Shown: positions 19,895 through 28,547 of the stretch, one piece after another
Layout of the letters: the number at the start of each line of letters is the position of its first letter
How positions within the stretch are numbered: the stretch's first letter is position 1
Source of the DNA: Formivibrio sp.
GTDB lineage: Bacteria > Pseudomonadota > Gammaproteobacteria > Burkholderiales > Chitinibacteraceae
Assembly: GCA_031291275.1 (NCBI GenBank)
Contig: JARLJJ010000649.1
Span: 1 to 47,884 of the forward strand
Length of the DNA: 47,884 bases
Direction: 5' to 3'
The notes under the pieces: model-generated
The model's database searches: none
What the model was told of the DNA's origin: nothing
The model's input: the letters and a program-made list of their open reading frames with translations, nothing else
Program-made: the position numbers and the translations under genes

Positions 19895-20628
19895 CCGGCT
19901 TTCTTCAGTTTTGGTTTGACCGAATCCTGTGCCGTTTCATGCGGGCCGAGGGCCGAAACTGCCGAGTGGTGGACATGCTCAATGGCCGCCGCCCGCGCGC
20001 TTTCGATGTCGCGTTTCTCAATGGCTTTGACGAGCTGGTCAATTTCCTTGATGCTCTGTTTTTGGCGTTCCGGACGGATCATTGAACGCCATCGCAGGCT
20101 TGATGTGCGCAGTACCAAGCGGTTGATGATGTCGAGTGCGATTGGATTTTCCGCGCCCGAACAGATCAGATCGTAGAACGCTCTTTTACCGCGCAGGATA
20201 TTTTCGAGAATACCTGATTGATAGGCCCGCTTTAACGCGAGGCCTTCGGTTACTAGCAGCTTGATTTTGGCAGCATCGGCCTTTTCAATGAATTGCTGGA
20301 CAATCAGCGCCTCGACCACTGCGCGGAGCCGATACGCATTTTCAGCGTCTTCGCGCGAAATATCGCAGACCGTTAGGCCACGGCTTGATGTTTGTTCGAA
20401 CACCCCTTCGGCCTGCAATTCCCGCAGCGCTTCGCGCAAGGACGTGCGGCTGACATTAAGCTGCTCACAAAGATCTTTTTCAATAAGGCGGGTTCCCGGT
20501 TCCAACTGCCCGGTTTCAATCGCGGTCCGCAGCGACATGATGATCATGTTACGCAGCGGCGCCGGCTGGTGGCGCAGCGGCGCCAATTTTAGTTTAGCAC
20601 CGCCACCGGTTGCTTTGCCCTTTACCAT
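19891..20628 (-). CDS. GntR family regulator, FCD (FadR-like) subfamily
   Basis: A 245-residue transcription regulator. The N-terminal winged HTH reads AIETGQLEPGTRLIEKDLCE then LNVSRTSLREALREL. The C-terminal all-helical FCD domain (ENAYRLRAVVEALIVQQFI ... RGKRAFYDLI ... AIEHVHHSA) binds a small acid or its metabolite, often through a metal. The ATG at 20628 follows AGAAGG; an extension to 20685 is unlikely. It lies at the end of the ubiD-bearing strand. The operator candidates at 19235, 26150 and 30192 are the likely targets, so it probably represses the whole cluster until the substrate or a metabolite is present. Confidence 0.9.
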   Translation of the reverse strand: MVKGKATGGGAKLKLAPLRHQPAPLRNMIIMSLRTAIETGQLEPGTRLIEKDLCEQLNVSRTSLREALRELQAEGVFEQTSSRGLTVCDISREDAENAYRLRAVVEALIVQQFIEKADAAKIKLLVTEGLALKRAYQSGILENILRGKRAFYDLICSGAENPIALDIINRLVLRTSSLRWRSMIRPERQKQSIKEIDQLVKAIEKRDIESARAAAIEHVHHSAVSALGPHETAQDSVKPKLKKAG

Positions 20629-20702
20629 GGGTCGCCTTCTAACTGCCAAAATGCCATCATTTCTGCGACAATACGAGGCACCCATCCGACATACAAGCGG
20701 CC

Positions 20703-22373
20703 TTAGTCATGTTGCTTTTTGGGAGCCTCCGCGGCGGCTACCGGGGTCTCGGGTTTCACGCCGCCGCGGCGCCGTGCATAGGTGGACGCGCCGGAGCGCT
20801 CCCAGTCGCCCTTCACGGCGTCATCGGCATACTGCGTCCATTCCTTGGCCCACTCGCCCAGATGATAGCCGTGCCAAGGCGCTTGCGGTGAGATGCGGGG
20901 AAGCCCGAGTTCTTCCCAGATTTTTTTCGCATCGCGCATATACTCCTCCGCCGGCAAGGCGAGAGGCGGCATTTTATGCTTCAAAGTCGCATCGATCAGC
21001 AGCGTGCCTTCGAGCGGCCGCCGGCCAGATTTTGGACCATGCCCGCTGGAGCGGTAAGGGCTCACCAACAAATCCTCGGAAAAATCGGAGCGATAGGCCA
21101 AGGACCAAAAGATAGCGTCGGCGTTGTTGGGGTTGATGTCCTCCGACACCGCGATGACCAACTTGCCGCACTGGGCCTGCAAGCTCGCGGCACCTTGCAT
21201 GCCGCGCCAGACCTCGGCCTGTTGAGCGCCGTGTTCGAATTGCAGAAATATCACCTTGCGCAAATTGGTCAGGGGCTCGTGCATCACGACGCGCTTGATA
21301 CCGCGGATGTCGAGCACTGACTTCAAATGCTCGAGATACATCGGCTCGTAGGCAACTTTTTTGAGCACTGATGATTCGCTCGGCGTAACCTGGCTGACGA
21401 TTGAGACGAATACCGGTTTGGCCTTGCGCGTAATCGCGGTCACCTGCATCGACATGTTGTAATCTTCCAACGCCACGTGGCCGTGGCTTTCACCGAACGG
21501 ACCTTCCGGCTCCAGCAGGTCAGTGTCGATCAATCCTTCGATGACAATTTCGGAGTTGGCCGGCACCATCAGGTCGATTGTCTTGCATTTGACGACCTCA
21601 ACCGGTTGACCCATCAGGCCGCCGGCTACGCTCATCTCATCTTGATCGATGGCGAGCTTTTGCGGTCCGGTAAACAGTACGGCCGGGGCGCAGCCAATGA
21701 CAATCGCGCATGGCATTGGCTGGCCGAGCTTTTTGTATTTCAACCAATGCAGATACCCGCCGGCGCCACTTAAACGGCTTGCCATTCGTACGCCGAGCCG
21801 GTCGTTAGCTTTCAGGGCGCCGCGATAGGTGCCCATATTTTGTATGTGATTTTCAGGATCTTTCGTGACGCACAATGTTGCTGTGAGATAGGGGGCTGCA
21901 TCAAATCCGGGTGTGGAAATCGGCACTGGCAAGTCCGCCAGGCCGCCGCCCGGTTTGGTAAGATCATCGCCGGTAACGACAATTTCCTGGCAGGGGGCTG
22001 ATGTAACGGTAACCGGATCGACGGGCGCTGCCACGGCATTGACCCAAACCTTCCCGATGTCATCGACAGAAACACCGAGGCCGCTGGCGTAAATTTCGGC
22101 AGATGCCGCGAGGCCGCCGACCACGACAGGCATGTCATATTTCTTACCACGCGAGTCGGTGACGTTGGTAAATACAAAGGCTCTCCGCTCGGCATCGTCC
22201 AACCCGCCTTGGAATTGCCAGCGGGCGATTGGATGAAGTTCGGTATCTTTATTCACGGCGCGGTCGATGCGGGTGACTAAACCCTTGGCCTCCAGGATTT
22301 TTAAATGCTCCTGAAAATCCGTCGGGGCGGCGCCCGCGGCCAAGTTTTTGGGGTGAGATTTTTCTGTGGACAT
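20703..22373 (-). CDS. UbiD family prFMN-dependent decarboxylase
   Basis: A 556-residue decarboxylase. UbiD features are NMGTYR (residues 179-184, prFMN and metal binding), EIVIEG (275-280) and EPEGPFGE (288-295), which supply the Arg and two Glu of the E-R-E catalytic set. The protein is longer than many UbiDs, with about 15 extra N-terminal residues and a Lys/Glu-rich tail. Family members act on phenolic, furan, pyrrole and cinnamic acids; the substrate here is not evident. It sits 42 bases behind the FAD subunit gene of the molybdenum hydroxylase on the same strand, so decarboxylation and hydroxylation are probably consecutive steps. Confidence 0.92.
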   Translation of the reverse strand: MSTEKSHPKNLAAGAAPTDFQEHLKILEAKGLVTRIDRAVNKDTELHPIARWQFQGGLDDAERRAFVFTNVTDSRGKKYDMPVVVGGLAASAEIYASGLGVSVDDIGKVWVNAVAAPVDPVTVTSAPCQEIVVTGDDLTKPGGGLADLPVPISTPGFDAAPYLTATLCVTKDPENHIQNMGTYRGALKANDRLGVRMASRLSGAGGYLHWLKYKKLGQPMPCAIVIGCAPAVLFTGPQKLAIDQDEMSVAGGLMGQPVEVVKCKTIDLMVPANSEIVIEGLIDTDLLEPEGPFGESHGHVALEDYNMSMQVTAITRKAKPVFVSIVSQVTPSESSVLKKVAYEPMYLEHLKSVLDIRGIKRVVMHEPLTNLRKVIFLQFEHGAQQAEVWRGMQGAASLQAQCGKLVIAVSEDINPNNADAIFWSLAYRSDFSEDLLVSPYRSSGHGPKSGRRPLEGTLLIDATLKHKMPPLALPAEEYMRDAKKIWEELGLPRISPQAPWHGYHLGEWAKEWTQYADDAVKGDWERSGASTYARRRGGVKPETPVAAAEAPKKQHD

Positions 22374-22415
22374 ATCTAACTTCCTTAATCTTGGCTTTGG
22401 GTTACATGACGGCGA

Positions 22416-23231
22416 TTAGTTATAGCAACTGGTCCGGCCTGGATTTTCGAGCGCGCGGCGGGCCATAACCTTTATGAGATTGGCACGATATTCCGATGAC
22501 CCGTTTGCATCTATCATCAGGTGCGCAGGGTCAACATTGCACGCCGCGATCGCATCTGGGCTGAAATGATAGTTAAGTGCGGCCTCGAAGGATTTTACGC
22601 GAAATACCCCTCCATCACCGGCGCCGGTAACGGCAACCCGGACGCCGCCGGATGTTTGGGATACGAACACGCCAACCACCGAGTAGCGTGAGGCGATGCT
22701 GCGAAATTTGGCGTAGCTGGCTGATTTGGGAATAGGAAATTCAACGCGCAATAGAATTTCTCCTGGTTGCAGCGCGGTTTCATATAATCCGGTGAAGAAC
22801 TGGTCGGCGGCGATGCGGCGCTGGTCAGTAATCACGGTAGCGCCCAGGCTTAGTAAAGCCGCAGGGTAATCCGCAGCAGGATCGTTATTGGATACAGAGC
22901 CGCCAATTGTGCCGCGGTGACGCACGTGCCGGTCGCCAATGGAGCTCGCGCAGCCGGCAAGAGCGGGGATAATCTCACGGACGGCCGGCGCGTTGGCGAC
23001 CTCATCATGACGTGTCATCGCGCCGATTGTGAGGACATTGTTGCCGGAGGTGATGCCGCGCATTTCCTCAATGCCAGACAGGTCAATTAAGTCACTATGC
23101 GCTGCGAGGCGCAATTTCATCGCGGGTAATAATGTGTGGCCGCCGGAGAGATATTTCGGGGATTCTGCGGCTGCGAAAATCGCAAGAGCCTCCGGCAATG
23201 TTTTTGGACTGTGATATTTTGTTGGATACAT
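22416..23231 (-). CDS. molybdenum hydroxylase, FAD-binding medium subunit (CoxM/xanthine dehydrogenase type)
   Basis: A 271-residue flavoprotein subunit. The FAD motifs are YLSGGHTLLPAMKLR near the N-terminus and GTIGGSVSNNDPAADYPAAL around residues 105-125, followed by a CO_deh_flav_C-like domain. It would pass electrons from the iron-sulfur subunit to the acceptor. The gene begins 11 bases after the small-subunit stop. Order L-S-M on the minus strand. Confidence 0.93.
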   Translation of the reverse strand: MYPTKYHSPKTLPEALAIFAAAESPKYLSGGHTLLPAMKLRLAAHSDLIDLSGIEEMRGITSGNNVLTIGAMTRHDEVANAPAVREIIPALAGCASSIGDRHVRHRGTIGGSVSNNDPAADYPAALLSLGATVITDQRRIAADQFFTGLYETALQPGEILLRVEFPIPKSASYAKFRSIASRYSVVGVFVSQTSGGVRVAVTGAGDGGVFRVKSFEAALNYHFSPDAIAACNVDPAHLMIDANGSSEYRANLIKVMARRALENPGRTSCYN

Positions 23232-23242
23232 TGCCGGTGCCC

Positions 23243-23731
23243 CTATGGCTGCTCAAGCGCGGCGGGACGCATCTCATCCGCGGCTGCCAATATGGCCTTG
23301 ACGATATTATGATAGCCCGTGCAACGGCAGAGATTCCCCTCCATCTCATCCCGCACAATTTCGGGTGTCAGTGGACCGGGATGCATCTCGATCAGATCGA
23401 CGGCGGCCATGATCATTCCCGGCGTACAGAATCCGCATTGCAGGCCGTGATATTCCTTAAATGCGCGTTGAACGGGATGCAGAACATCCCCGGCTGCTAA
23501 TCCTTCAATCGTTTTGACTTCTGCCCCATTTGCCTGCACGGCCAGCATTGTGCAGGATTTTACGGAGGTGCCGTTTACATGCACCACGCAACAGCCGCAT
23601 TGCGTGGTATCGCAGCCGACATGGGTGCCTGTGAGGCCCAGCTGCTCGCGCAGGAAATAGGCAAGAAACAGATTGTCCTCGACATCCTCGGACACTTCTG
23701 TTCCGTTGACCTTTAAAGTTATTTTCGTCAT
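23243..23731 (-). CDS. molybdenum hydroxylase, [2Fe-2S] small subunit
   Basis: A 162-residue iron-sulfur subunit. The plant-type ferredoxin cluster ligands are in [18 protein letters not shown] with a later KSC. The second cluster ligands are [10 protein letters not shown] and CRCTGYHNI. The ATG at 23731 follows AGGAAG; an upstream in-frame extension overlaps the large subunit and is unlikely. It begins 10 bases after the large-subunit stop. Confidence 0.95.
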   Translation of the reverse strand: MTKITLKVNGTEVSEDVEDNLFLAYFLREQLGLTGTHVGCDTTQCGCCVVHVNGTSVKSCTMLAVQANGAEVKTIEGLAAGDVLHPVQRAFKEYHGLQCGFCTPGMIMAAVDLIEMHPGPLTPEIVRDEMEGNLCRCTGYHNIVKAILAAADEMRPAALEQP

Positions 23732-23741
23732 CGTTAACTTC

Positions 23742-26108
23742 CTACTCGCCCGCGGAGGCTTTTGACGTGCGGGCACGTTGGATGGCTGTCCAGATTTTTA
23801 ATGGTGTTGCTGGCATTTCAATGCCTGTAATGCCTAGAGGTGCCAAAGCGTCCTCAACCGCGCTTATCATCACCGCCGGTGCGGGGGTGGTTCCCCCTTC
23901 GCCGCCGGCCTTCACACCAAACGGGTTAGTTGGTGACAGAACCTCAGAGATTTCCGTTTTAAAAAATGGCAGATTATTGAAGCGTGGCATTCCATAATCC
24001 ATGAACGAGCCATTCTGGGGCTGCCCGGAGTCAGGGTCGATATAGCAATTTTCCCACAAGGCCTGCCCAACACCTTGGGCAATGCCGCCATGGGTCTGGC
24101 CGTGCACAATCAATGGATTGATGCAACGCCCGACATCGTCCACCGTTGCATAACGGGTGATCTCGAGGGCGCCGGTGTCGGGATCAATTTCAATTTCGCA
24201 CATGCAGGCACCGTTTGGAAAAACCGGCGTGTGCATTTCATTGTCGCGCCGAATTCTCAAACCGTCTTTGAAATCCGGCAGTTGCAGCTCTTGCAAACGC
24301 CGTGCCAGGTCGAACCAGTCACTTGTGATGTTGGTGCCGGCAACCTTGAAAATGCCATCATCAAACTCGACATCGGCTTCGTCGGCTTTAAATATCCGCG
24401 CCGCAATAAGCCGCGCTTTCGCCACCAGGTCATCAGCGCCCAACGCGATGACAGCGCTGGCATGGCGCATTGATCGGCCGGAATGGGTGCCGCCGCCGGC
24501 GCTTACAATGTCGGTGTCACCGAGCGTGATTTTAACGCGCTCAAACGGCACGCCCAATAAATCGGCCGTGACCTGCGCAAAGCTTGTCTCATGACCCTGT
24601 CCGGCGGGCTGGGTGCCGATCACCACTTCAATGCCATCGGGCGCGACAATCAGATCGGCCCGTTCTTTTGGCGTGCCGATTGAGGATTCCACATAGTTTG
24701 CGAATCCGGCGCCAAGCAATTTACCTCTGCGTTTGGCATCCGCGCGCCGGGTTGGAACACCGTCCCAATCCGCAAGACGCAGCAATTTATCCATATTGGT
24801 TTCGTATTCACCGCTATCGTAGGTGGAACCTACGGCATTTAGATATGGCATCTGGGCCGGGGTGACGAGATTGCGCCGACGGATATCGAACCGGTCGATG
24901 CCTAACTGCTTGGCGGCTTTATCGATCAACCGCTCGATGGCGAACGTCACTTCCGGGCGGCCGGAGCTGCGATAGGCCTGTGTCGGCATGGTGTTGGAGA
25001 ATACCGCGCGGGACCGCAATGTCGCGACGGGAATGTCGTAAGACCCTGTGATCAGGCCAGAGCCCTTGCTGAGCGGCGAAAGCGAGACACAGCGCGCGCC
25101 TACATTGCTGAGATTAGATGCCCGCATTGCCAGAAATTTTCCATTCGCGTCGATCGCCAATGAGACTTCTGTTACCAGGTCACGGCCTTGATAGTCGGTT
25201 AGAAAACACTCGGAACGGTCAGCCCGGAATTTAACAGGGCGGCCTAACTTACGCGACGCCCACATAACCAAACCAAATTCGACATAAGCGCGATTGCGGG
25301 TGCCGAAATTACCGCCGACATCAAAGGATAGAACGCGGACATTCTTGGGGTCTTCGCATAATACGTGGGCCAGCTCATGCTTTTGGCGAACGGCGCCGCC
25401 GCTGCCGGCATATAATGTGTAGCGGCCGGTTTGCGCGTCGTAATGGCCCAGCGCCGCCCGCGGCTCCAATGGAACGCCGGTTACTCTGCCTATGTGAAAA
25501 ACATCGCTGACGATATAAGCGGCCTTCTCAAATGCCGCGTCAGTTGTGGCTTGATCGCCAAAACGGGAATCGACCAGAATATTGTCTGCCTGGCCGTCCC
25601 ATAAAATCGGCGCGCCGGGCTGTGTCGCTTCGACAGTGCCTGCAACAAAGGGCAGAACTTCGTAGTCGACCATGACCGCTTCCGCGCCTGTGAGCGCGGC
25701 TTCGCGCGTCTGCGCAACCACCATGGCGACGGCTTCGCCGACATAGCGCGCGCGGTCGGTCGGCAATAAAGGATGTGTGCCGATAAAAACCGGGCCGCCA
25801 TCTTTGCCGGTTAATTTCAGGTCGTATTTTGTTGACGGAACAGGATTATGGTTGATCTCCCGCAGGCCGTCGGCTTCGCAGTCGGCACCGCTATAGACTG
25901 CGAGCACTTGCGGAATTTGCAGCGCAGCACTGGAGTTAATGCCGTTAATGCGCGCGTGCGGATAGGGCGAGCGGACCATAGCGGCCCATAACTGGCCGGG
26001 CAGGCTGAAATCATCGGTAAAGCGGCCTTTGCCGGTCATCAGGCGCAAATCCTCGTTCCGTGCCAACGGCTTGCCAACAGCCTTCAATGCCCGATCGGAA
26101 ATTTTCAC
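23742..26108 (-). CDS. molybdenum hydroxylase, molybdopterin-binding large subunit
   Basis: A 788-residue catalytic subunit of the xanthine dehydrogenase family. It carries the a/b hammerhead domain ([20 protein letters not shown]), the [11 protein letters not shown] loop, [15 protein letters not shown], and the C-terminal [12 protein letters not shown] with the catalytic Glu. The active-site loop is AYRSSGRPE, not the AYRCSFR of true (form I) CO dehydrogenase. The enzyme is therefore an aldehyde, heteroaromatic or acyl-CoA type hydroxylase. No MoCo insertion chaperone (XdhC/CoxF) is seen in the cluster. The operator candidate lies 42-54 bases upstream of the start. It heads the L-S-M-UbiD-GntR series. 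Confidence 0.93.
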   Translation of the reverse strand: MKISDRALKAVGKPLARNEDLRLMTGKGRFTDDFSLPGQLWAAMVRSPYPHARINGINSSAALQIPQVLAVYSGADCEADGLREINHNPVPSTKYDLKLTGKDGGPVFIGTHPLLPTDRARYVGEAVAMVVAQTREAALTGAEAVMVDYEVLPFVAGTVEATQPGAPILWDGQADNILVDSRFGDQATTDAAFEKAAYIVSDVFHIGRVTGVPLEPRAALGHYDAQTGRYTLYAGSGGAVRQKHELAHVLCEDPKNVRVLSFDVGGNFGTRNRAYVEFGLVMWASRKLGRPVKFRADRSECFLTDYQGRDLVTEVSLAIDANGKFLAMRASNLSNVGARCVSLSPLSKGSGLITGSYDIPVATLRSRAVFSNTMPTQAYRSSGRPEVTFAIERLIDKAAKQLGIDRFDIRRRNLVTPAQMPYLNAVGSTYDSGEYETNMDKLLRLADWDGVPTRRADAKRRGKLLGAGFANYVESSIGTPKERADLIVAPDGIEVVIGTQPAGQGHETSFAQVTADLLGVPFERVKITLGDTDIVSAGGGTHSGRSMRHASAVIALGADDLVAKARLIAARIFKADEADVEFDDGIFKVAGTNITSDWFDLARRLQELQLPDFKDGLRIRRDNEMHTPVFPNGACMCEIEIDPDTGALEITRYATVDDVGRCINPLIVHGQTHGGIAQGVGQALWENCYIDPDSGQPQNGSFMDYGMPRFNNLPFFKTEISEVLSPTNPFGVKAGGEGGTTPAPAVMISAVEDALAPLGITGIEMPATPLKIWTAIQRARTSKASAGE

Positions 26109-26149
26109 CCTATCCTTACTCCTTCTGGTGACGCTCGGTATTTTGTATG

Positions 26150-26162
26150 TTTGTATGACAAA
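26150..26162. promoter_or_regulatory. candidate GntR/FCD operator before the hydroxylase operon
   Basis: TTTGTATGACAAA is a perfect palindrome around ATG (TTTGT and ACAAA). A further half-like TTTGTATGT lies beside it at 26142-26150. It is between the hydroxylase start (26108, minus) and the end of the substrate-binding protein gene (26210), the right place to control the downstream operon. Confidence 0.7.
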
Positions 26163-26209
26163 ATGCTGTGAAAATCAAATTACCATCGCTCCGCAGCGGT
26201 CAGCACGGG

Positions 26210-27148
26210 TCAGCCAGCTTTTGTGAGAGCGTTTTTGTACGACAAATCGAAATAGCGGGCGGCGTCCGTGAGCGATTTTTGCGGGCGGCCGTAACGTGAA
26301 CGCAGCTTCAGAACTTCCGCGATGCCTTCGGGCAATATTTCGCCGCCCGGGGTGAGGCCTGAACGCGGTGAGAGCAGGCTATTCATCACAGCGTCAACGA
26401 CACCTGGTTTGATGTCGGGCATGTTGGCCAGCAAAAGTTCTGCGGCCTCCTGGCGATTGCCGGAATTCAGAACCCAGTCGAGACCTTGCAAATAGGCACC
26501 AAGGAATGCCTGGACGAGGCCAGTATTGGCGGCTGCCCAATCGGCACGGGCCGCGACGATGCCGCCTTGATAGGCGGGAAATACGTCGCTGCTCGTGGTG
26601 AGCACATGAAACCCGGCAGCTTTGGCGATGCTGGTGAAAGGCTCGATGGTGATGGTGCCGGCGTGCGTGCCGGCTTTTACCGATTGCCAGCGGTCGGGCG
26701 TGGAGCCAACGGCAACAGCTTGATAGTCCGATTGGGCAAGGCCCAGTTTTTCCAACAGCGCATAAAACACGAAGGCAAAACCGGTGGACACAGCGTCGAG
26801 CGCGAGTGATTTACCTTTCAGGTCGGCGGCGGATTTAATGTCGGGCGCGACGATAACGCTCAACTCGATCTGGGTCGCACCGAGAATGGCGCGGAAATCG
26901 GGGACAGTGTCCAGCTTCGCGGCGCCTTGGCCTTCCCGATAGGCGACGATATTATCAAATGCGGTAAAAGCGATATCGCAGCCGCCAGTGGCGAATTGCT
27001 CAAACTGATAGATTGAGCTCGGCGTTGTGCTGAACTGCAAGTCTAAGCCTGAGGCTTGGAAATAACCTTTTTCGCGAGCCGCGAAAATTGGCAGGTTGGG
27101 GGCGCCTGGAAACGCCAGGACGTTAATGGGGGTGAGCGCTGTTGTCAT
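26210..27148 (-). CDS. NMT1/SsuA-like substrate-binding protein without signal peptide
   Basis: A 312-residue periplasmic-binding-protein fold of the ABC nitrate/sulfonate/taurine or THI5 type. Seen are LAFPGAPNLPIFAAREKGYF, the GGCDIAFTAFDNIVAYREGQ core, DLKGKSLALDAVSTGFAFVF and a helical end. The N-terminus MTTALTPINVLAFPG has no signal peptide, lipobox or long hydrophobic stretch, and no better upstream start is visible. No ABC permease or ATPase gene lies nearby. It may be a cytoplasmic ligand-binding or enzymatic member, or use another export route. It is the last gene of the permease operon. Confidence 0.85.
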   Translation of the reverse strand: MTTALTPINVLAFPGAPNLPIFAAREKGYFQASGLDLQFSTTPSSIYQFEQFATGGCDIAFTAFDNIVAYREGQGAAKLDTVPDFRAILGATQIELSVIVAPDIKSAADLKGKSLALDAVSTGFAFVFYALLEKLGLAQSDYQAVAVGSTPDRWQSVKAGTHAGTITIEPFTSIAKAAGFHVLTTSSDVFPAYQGGIVAARADWAAANTGLVQAFLGAYLQGLDWVLNSGNRQEAAELLLANMPDIKPGVVDAVMNSLLSPRSGLTPGGEILPEGIAEVLKLRSRYGRPQKSLTDAARYFDLSYKNALTKAG

Positions 27149-27168
27149 GGTGTTGGGACTCCGGAAAA

Positions 27169-27693
27169 TTAGGCCGAGTTGGTTTCTGACTCGCGAAGAT
27201 TAACGGCGGCACTGAGAAGATCATGAATTTGCGATTCAACATCGGGTGGCGAACCGCCGAAATAGAGAATGGTCTTTTCGAGATTCGCTTTAATGATGCC
27301 AGCGTTTGCTGTACCGGCGCCGTCCGGCCAGGTTTTTGCAAACGCCTCAAGCGCGGCAAGCTCGATTTTCTCACCGTGAATTTCAGCCGCCAGAACCTCG
27401 CGATACAGGCTTTGTGTTTCGGCATTTAAAGTGGGATATTCCGCGGCCTTTAATCGCCGCCTGATTTCCCGCAGCGGACGGATCACATCATGGCGCCAGG
27501 CTGAAATATGCTGGTCGGATGATAGCAGCGCAGCATCTGTCAGTGCGATATGCCGCGTCGCGCCAAGCCACACGCCGAACAATAGCAAATCAACATCCAA
27601 TTGATATTTGTCCTGCAATTCCAGGCACCGCTTTGGAACCGCGCCGGTGTAATAGCGCAATACATAGTTCCAAAGCATGGCGGGTTCGGCCAT
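27169..27693 (-). CDS. TIGR02444 family protein
   Basis: A 174-residue protein matching the TIGR02444 (DUF2390) family in its core: LWNYVLRYYTGAVPKRCLEL, then LDVDLLLFGVWLGA. The function of the family is unknown. I take ATG 27693, four bases after the hydrolase stop; a TTG at 27717 would overlap that gene. The gene lies between the hydrolase and the binding protein, an unusual place for this family. Confidence 0.75.
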   Translation of the reverse strand: MAEPAMLWNYVLRYYTGAVPKRCLELQDKYQLDVDLLLFGVWLGATRHIALTDAALLSSDQHISAWRHDVIRPLREIRRRLKAAEYPTLNAETQSLYREVLAAEIHGEKIELAALEAFAKTWPDGAGTANAGIIKANLEKTILYFGGSPPDVESQIHDLLSAAVNLRESETNSA

Positions 27694-27697
27694 CTGG

Positions 27698-28522
27698 CTA
27701 CTCGGCTTTGGCAGCAAGCTCGATCAGCTTCGTGGCGATCAGCTCGGGGCATTCCAGGGGGGTTAGATGCCTGACGGCCGGTATCACCATGTAGTCGGAG
27801 CGGGGAATATTATGGTGCATATATTCAGCCATGGCGACTGGGGCTGCGTAATCTTCTTCACCAACCAATATGGTGGTTGGCATCGTGAGTCCGGCGAGTG
27901 CGCTGCGTTTGTCGAACCGCCCGAGCAGCCGGCAAGCTTCTGCGTAAGCGGCGGTATCGTTGGCCAGGAATACATCCACCGCCGCATCAACAATGCCGGG
28001 ATGCGAGGCTCGAAATTTGTCGCTTACCCAACGGGTTTTTTGAAAGTCCACCAATACGCTAAGGCCGTTGATGAGCGCCTTTTGGGCCCGGTCTTCCCAT
28101 TGGGCCGGCGCGTCGGCACCGTACCAGCAGGTTGTATCAATCAAGCCAAGGCCGGCGGTGGCTTCGGGGTAGGCCGCCGCGAAGGCAAGCGAGACGCATC
28201 CGCCCATGGAAGCGCCAGCCACGACAGCGGAAGTCCAACCGATATGGCCGAGCAGGTCTTTCAGGTCATCGGCAAATAATTCGCCGGTGTAGGGTCCTGC
28301 AGGTTTGGCGGAGTTGCCGTGGCCCCGGCAATCGTAAACCAGGACATCGCCCGTCTTTTGCAGGTACGGAACGACAAACTTCCAGAAGGTGCCGTTCATG
28401 GCCAGCGAATGCACAAGCGCATAACGGGCGTTACCGGTTCCGGATATGACGCTGTATGCCAGTTCGGTACCGTCGCGTACCTGGCATTTTTGTGACGTAG
28501 CGGCGGTTATAATATTCTGCAT
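27698..28522 (-). CDS. alpha/beta hydrolase, enol-lactonase-like
   Basis: A 274-residue alpha/beta-hydrolase. Nucleophile elbow GASMGG (Ser), acid probably in LVGEEDYAAP, and His in VRHLTPLE. The order and length are like 3-oxoadipate enol-lactonases and ring-fission product hydrolases. In this context it may open a lactone or cleave a ring product made after hydroxylation. The ATG at 28522 follows TTTAGGT and lies 25 bases after the permease stop. Confidence 0.88.
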   Translation of the reverse strand: MQNIITAATSQKCQVRDGTELAYSVISGTGNARYALVHSLAMNGTFWKFVVPYLQKTGDVLVYDCRGHGNSAKPAGPYTGELFADDLKDLLGHIGWTSAVVAGASMGGCVSLAFAAAYPEATAGLGLIDTTCWYGADAPAQWEDRAQKALINGLSVLVDFQKTRWVSDKFRASHPGIVDAAVDVFLANDTAAYAEACRLLGRFDKRSALAGLTMPTTILVGEEDYAAPVAMAEYMHHNIPRSDYMVIPAVRHLTPLECPELIATKLIELAAKAE

Positions 28523-28547
28523 GATGGCACCTAAATATGTCGCGGTC

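Noticed and set aside
23742-26108. Calling the molybdenum enzyme an aerobic CO dehydrogenase (CoxL)
   Set aside because: The active-site loop reads AYRSSGR rather than the AYRCSFR of form I CoxL, and the neighbours are UbiD genes, not cox accessory genes.
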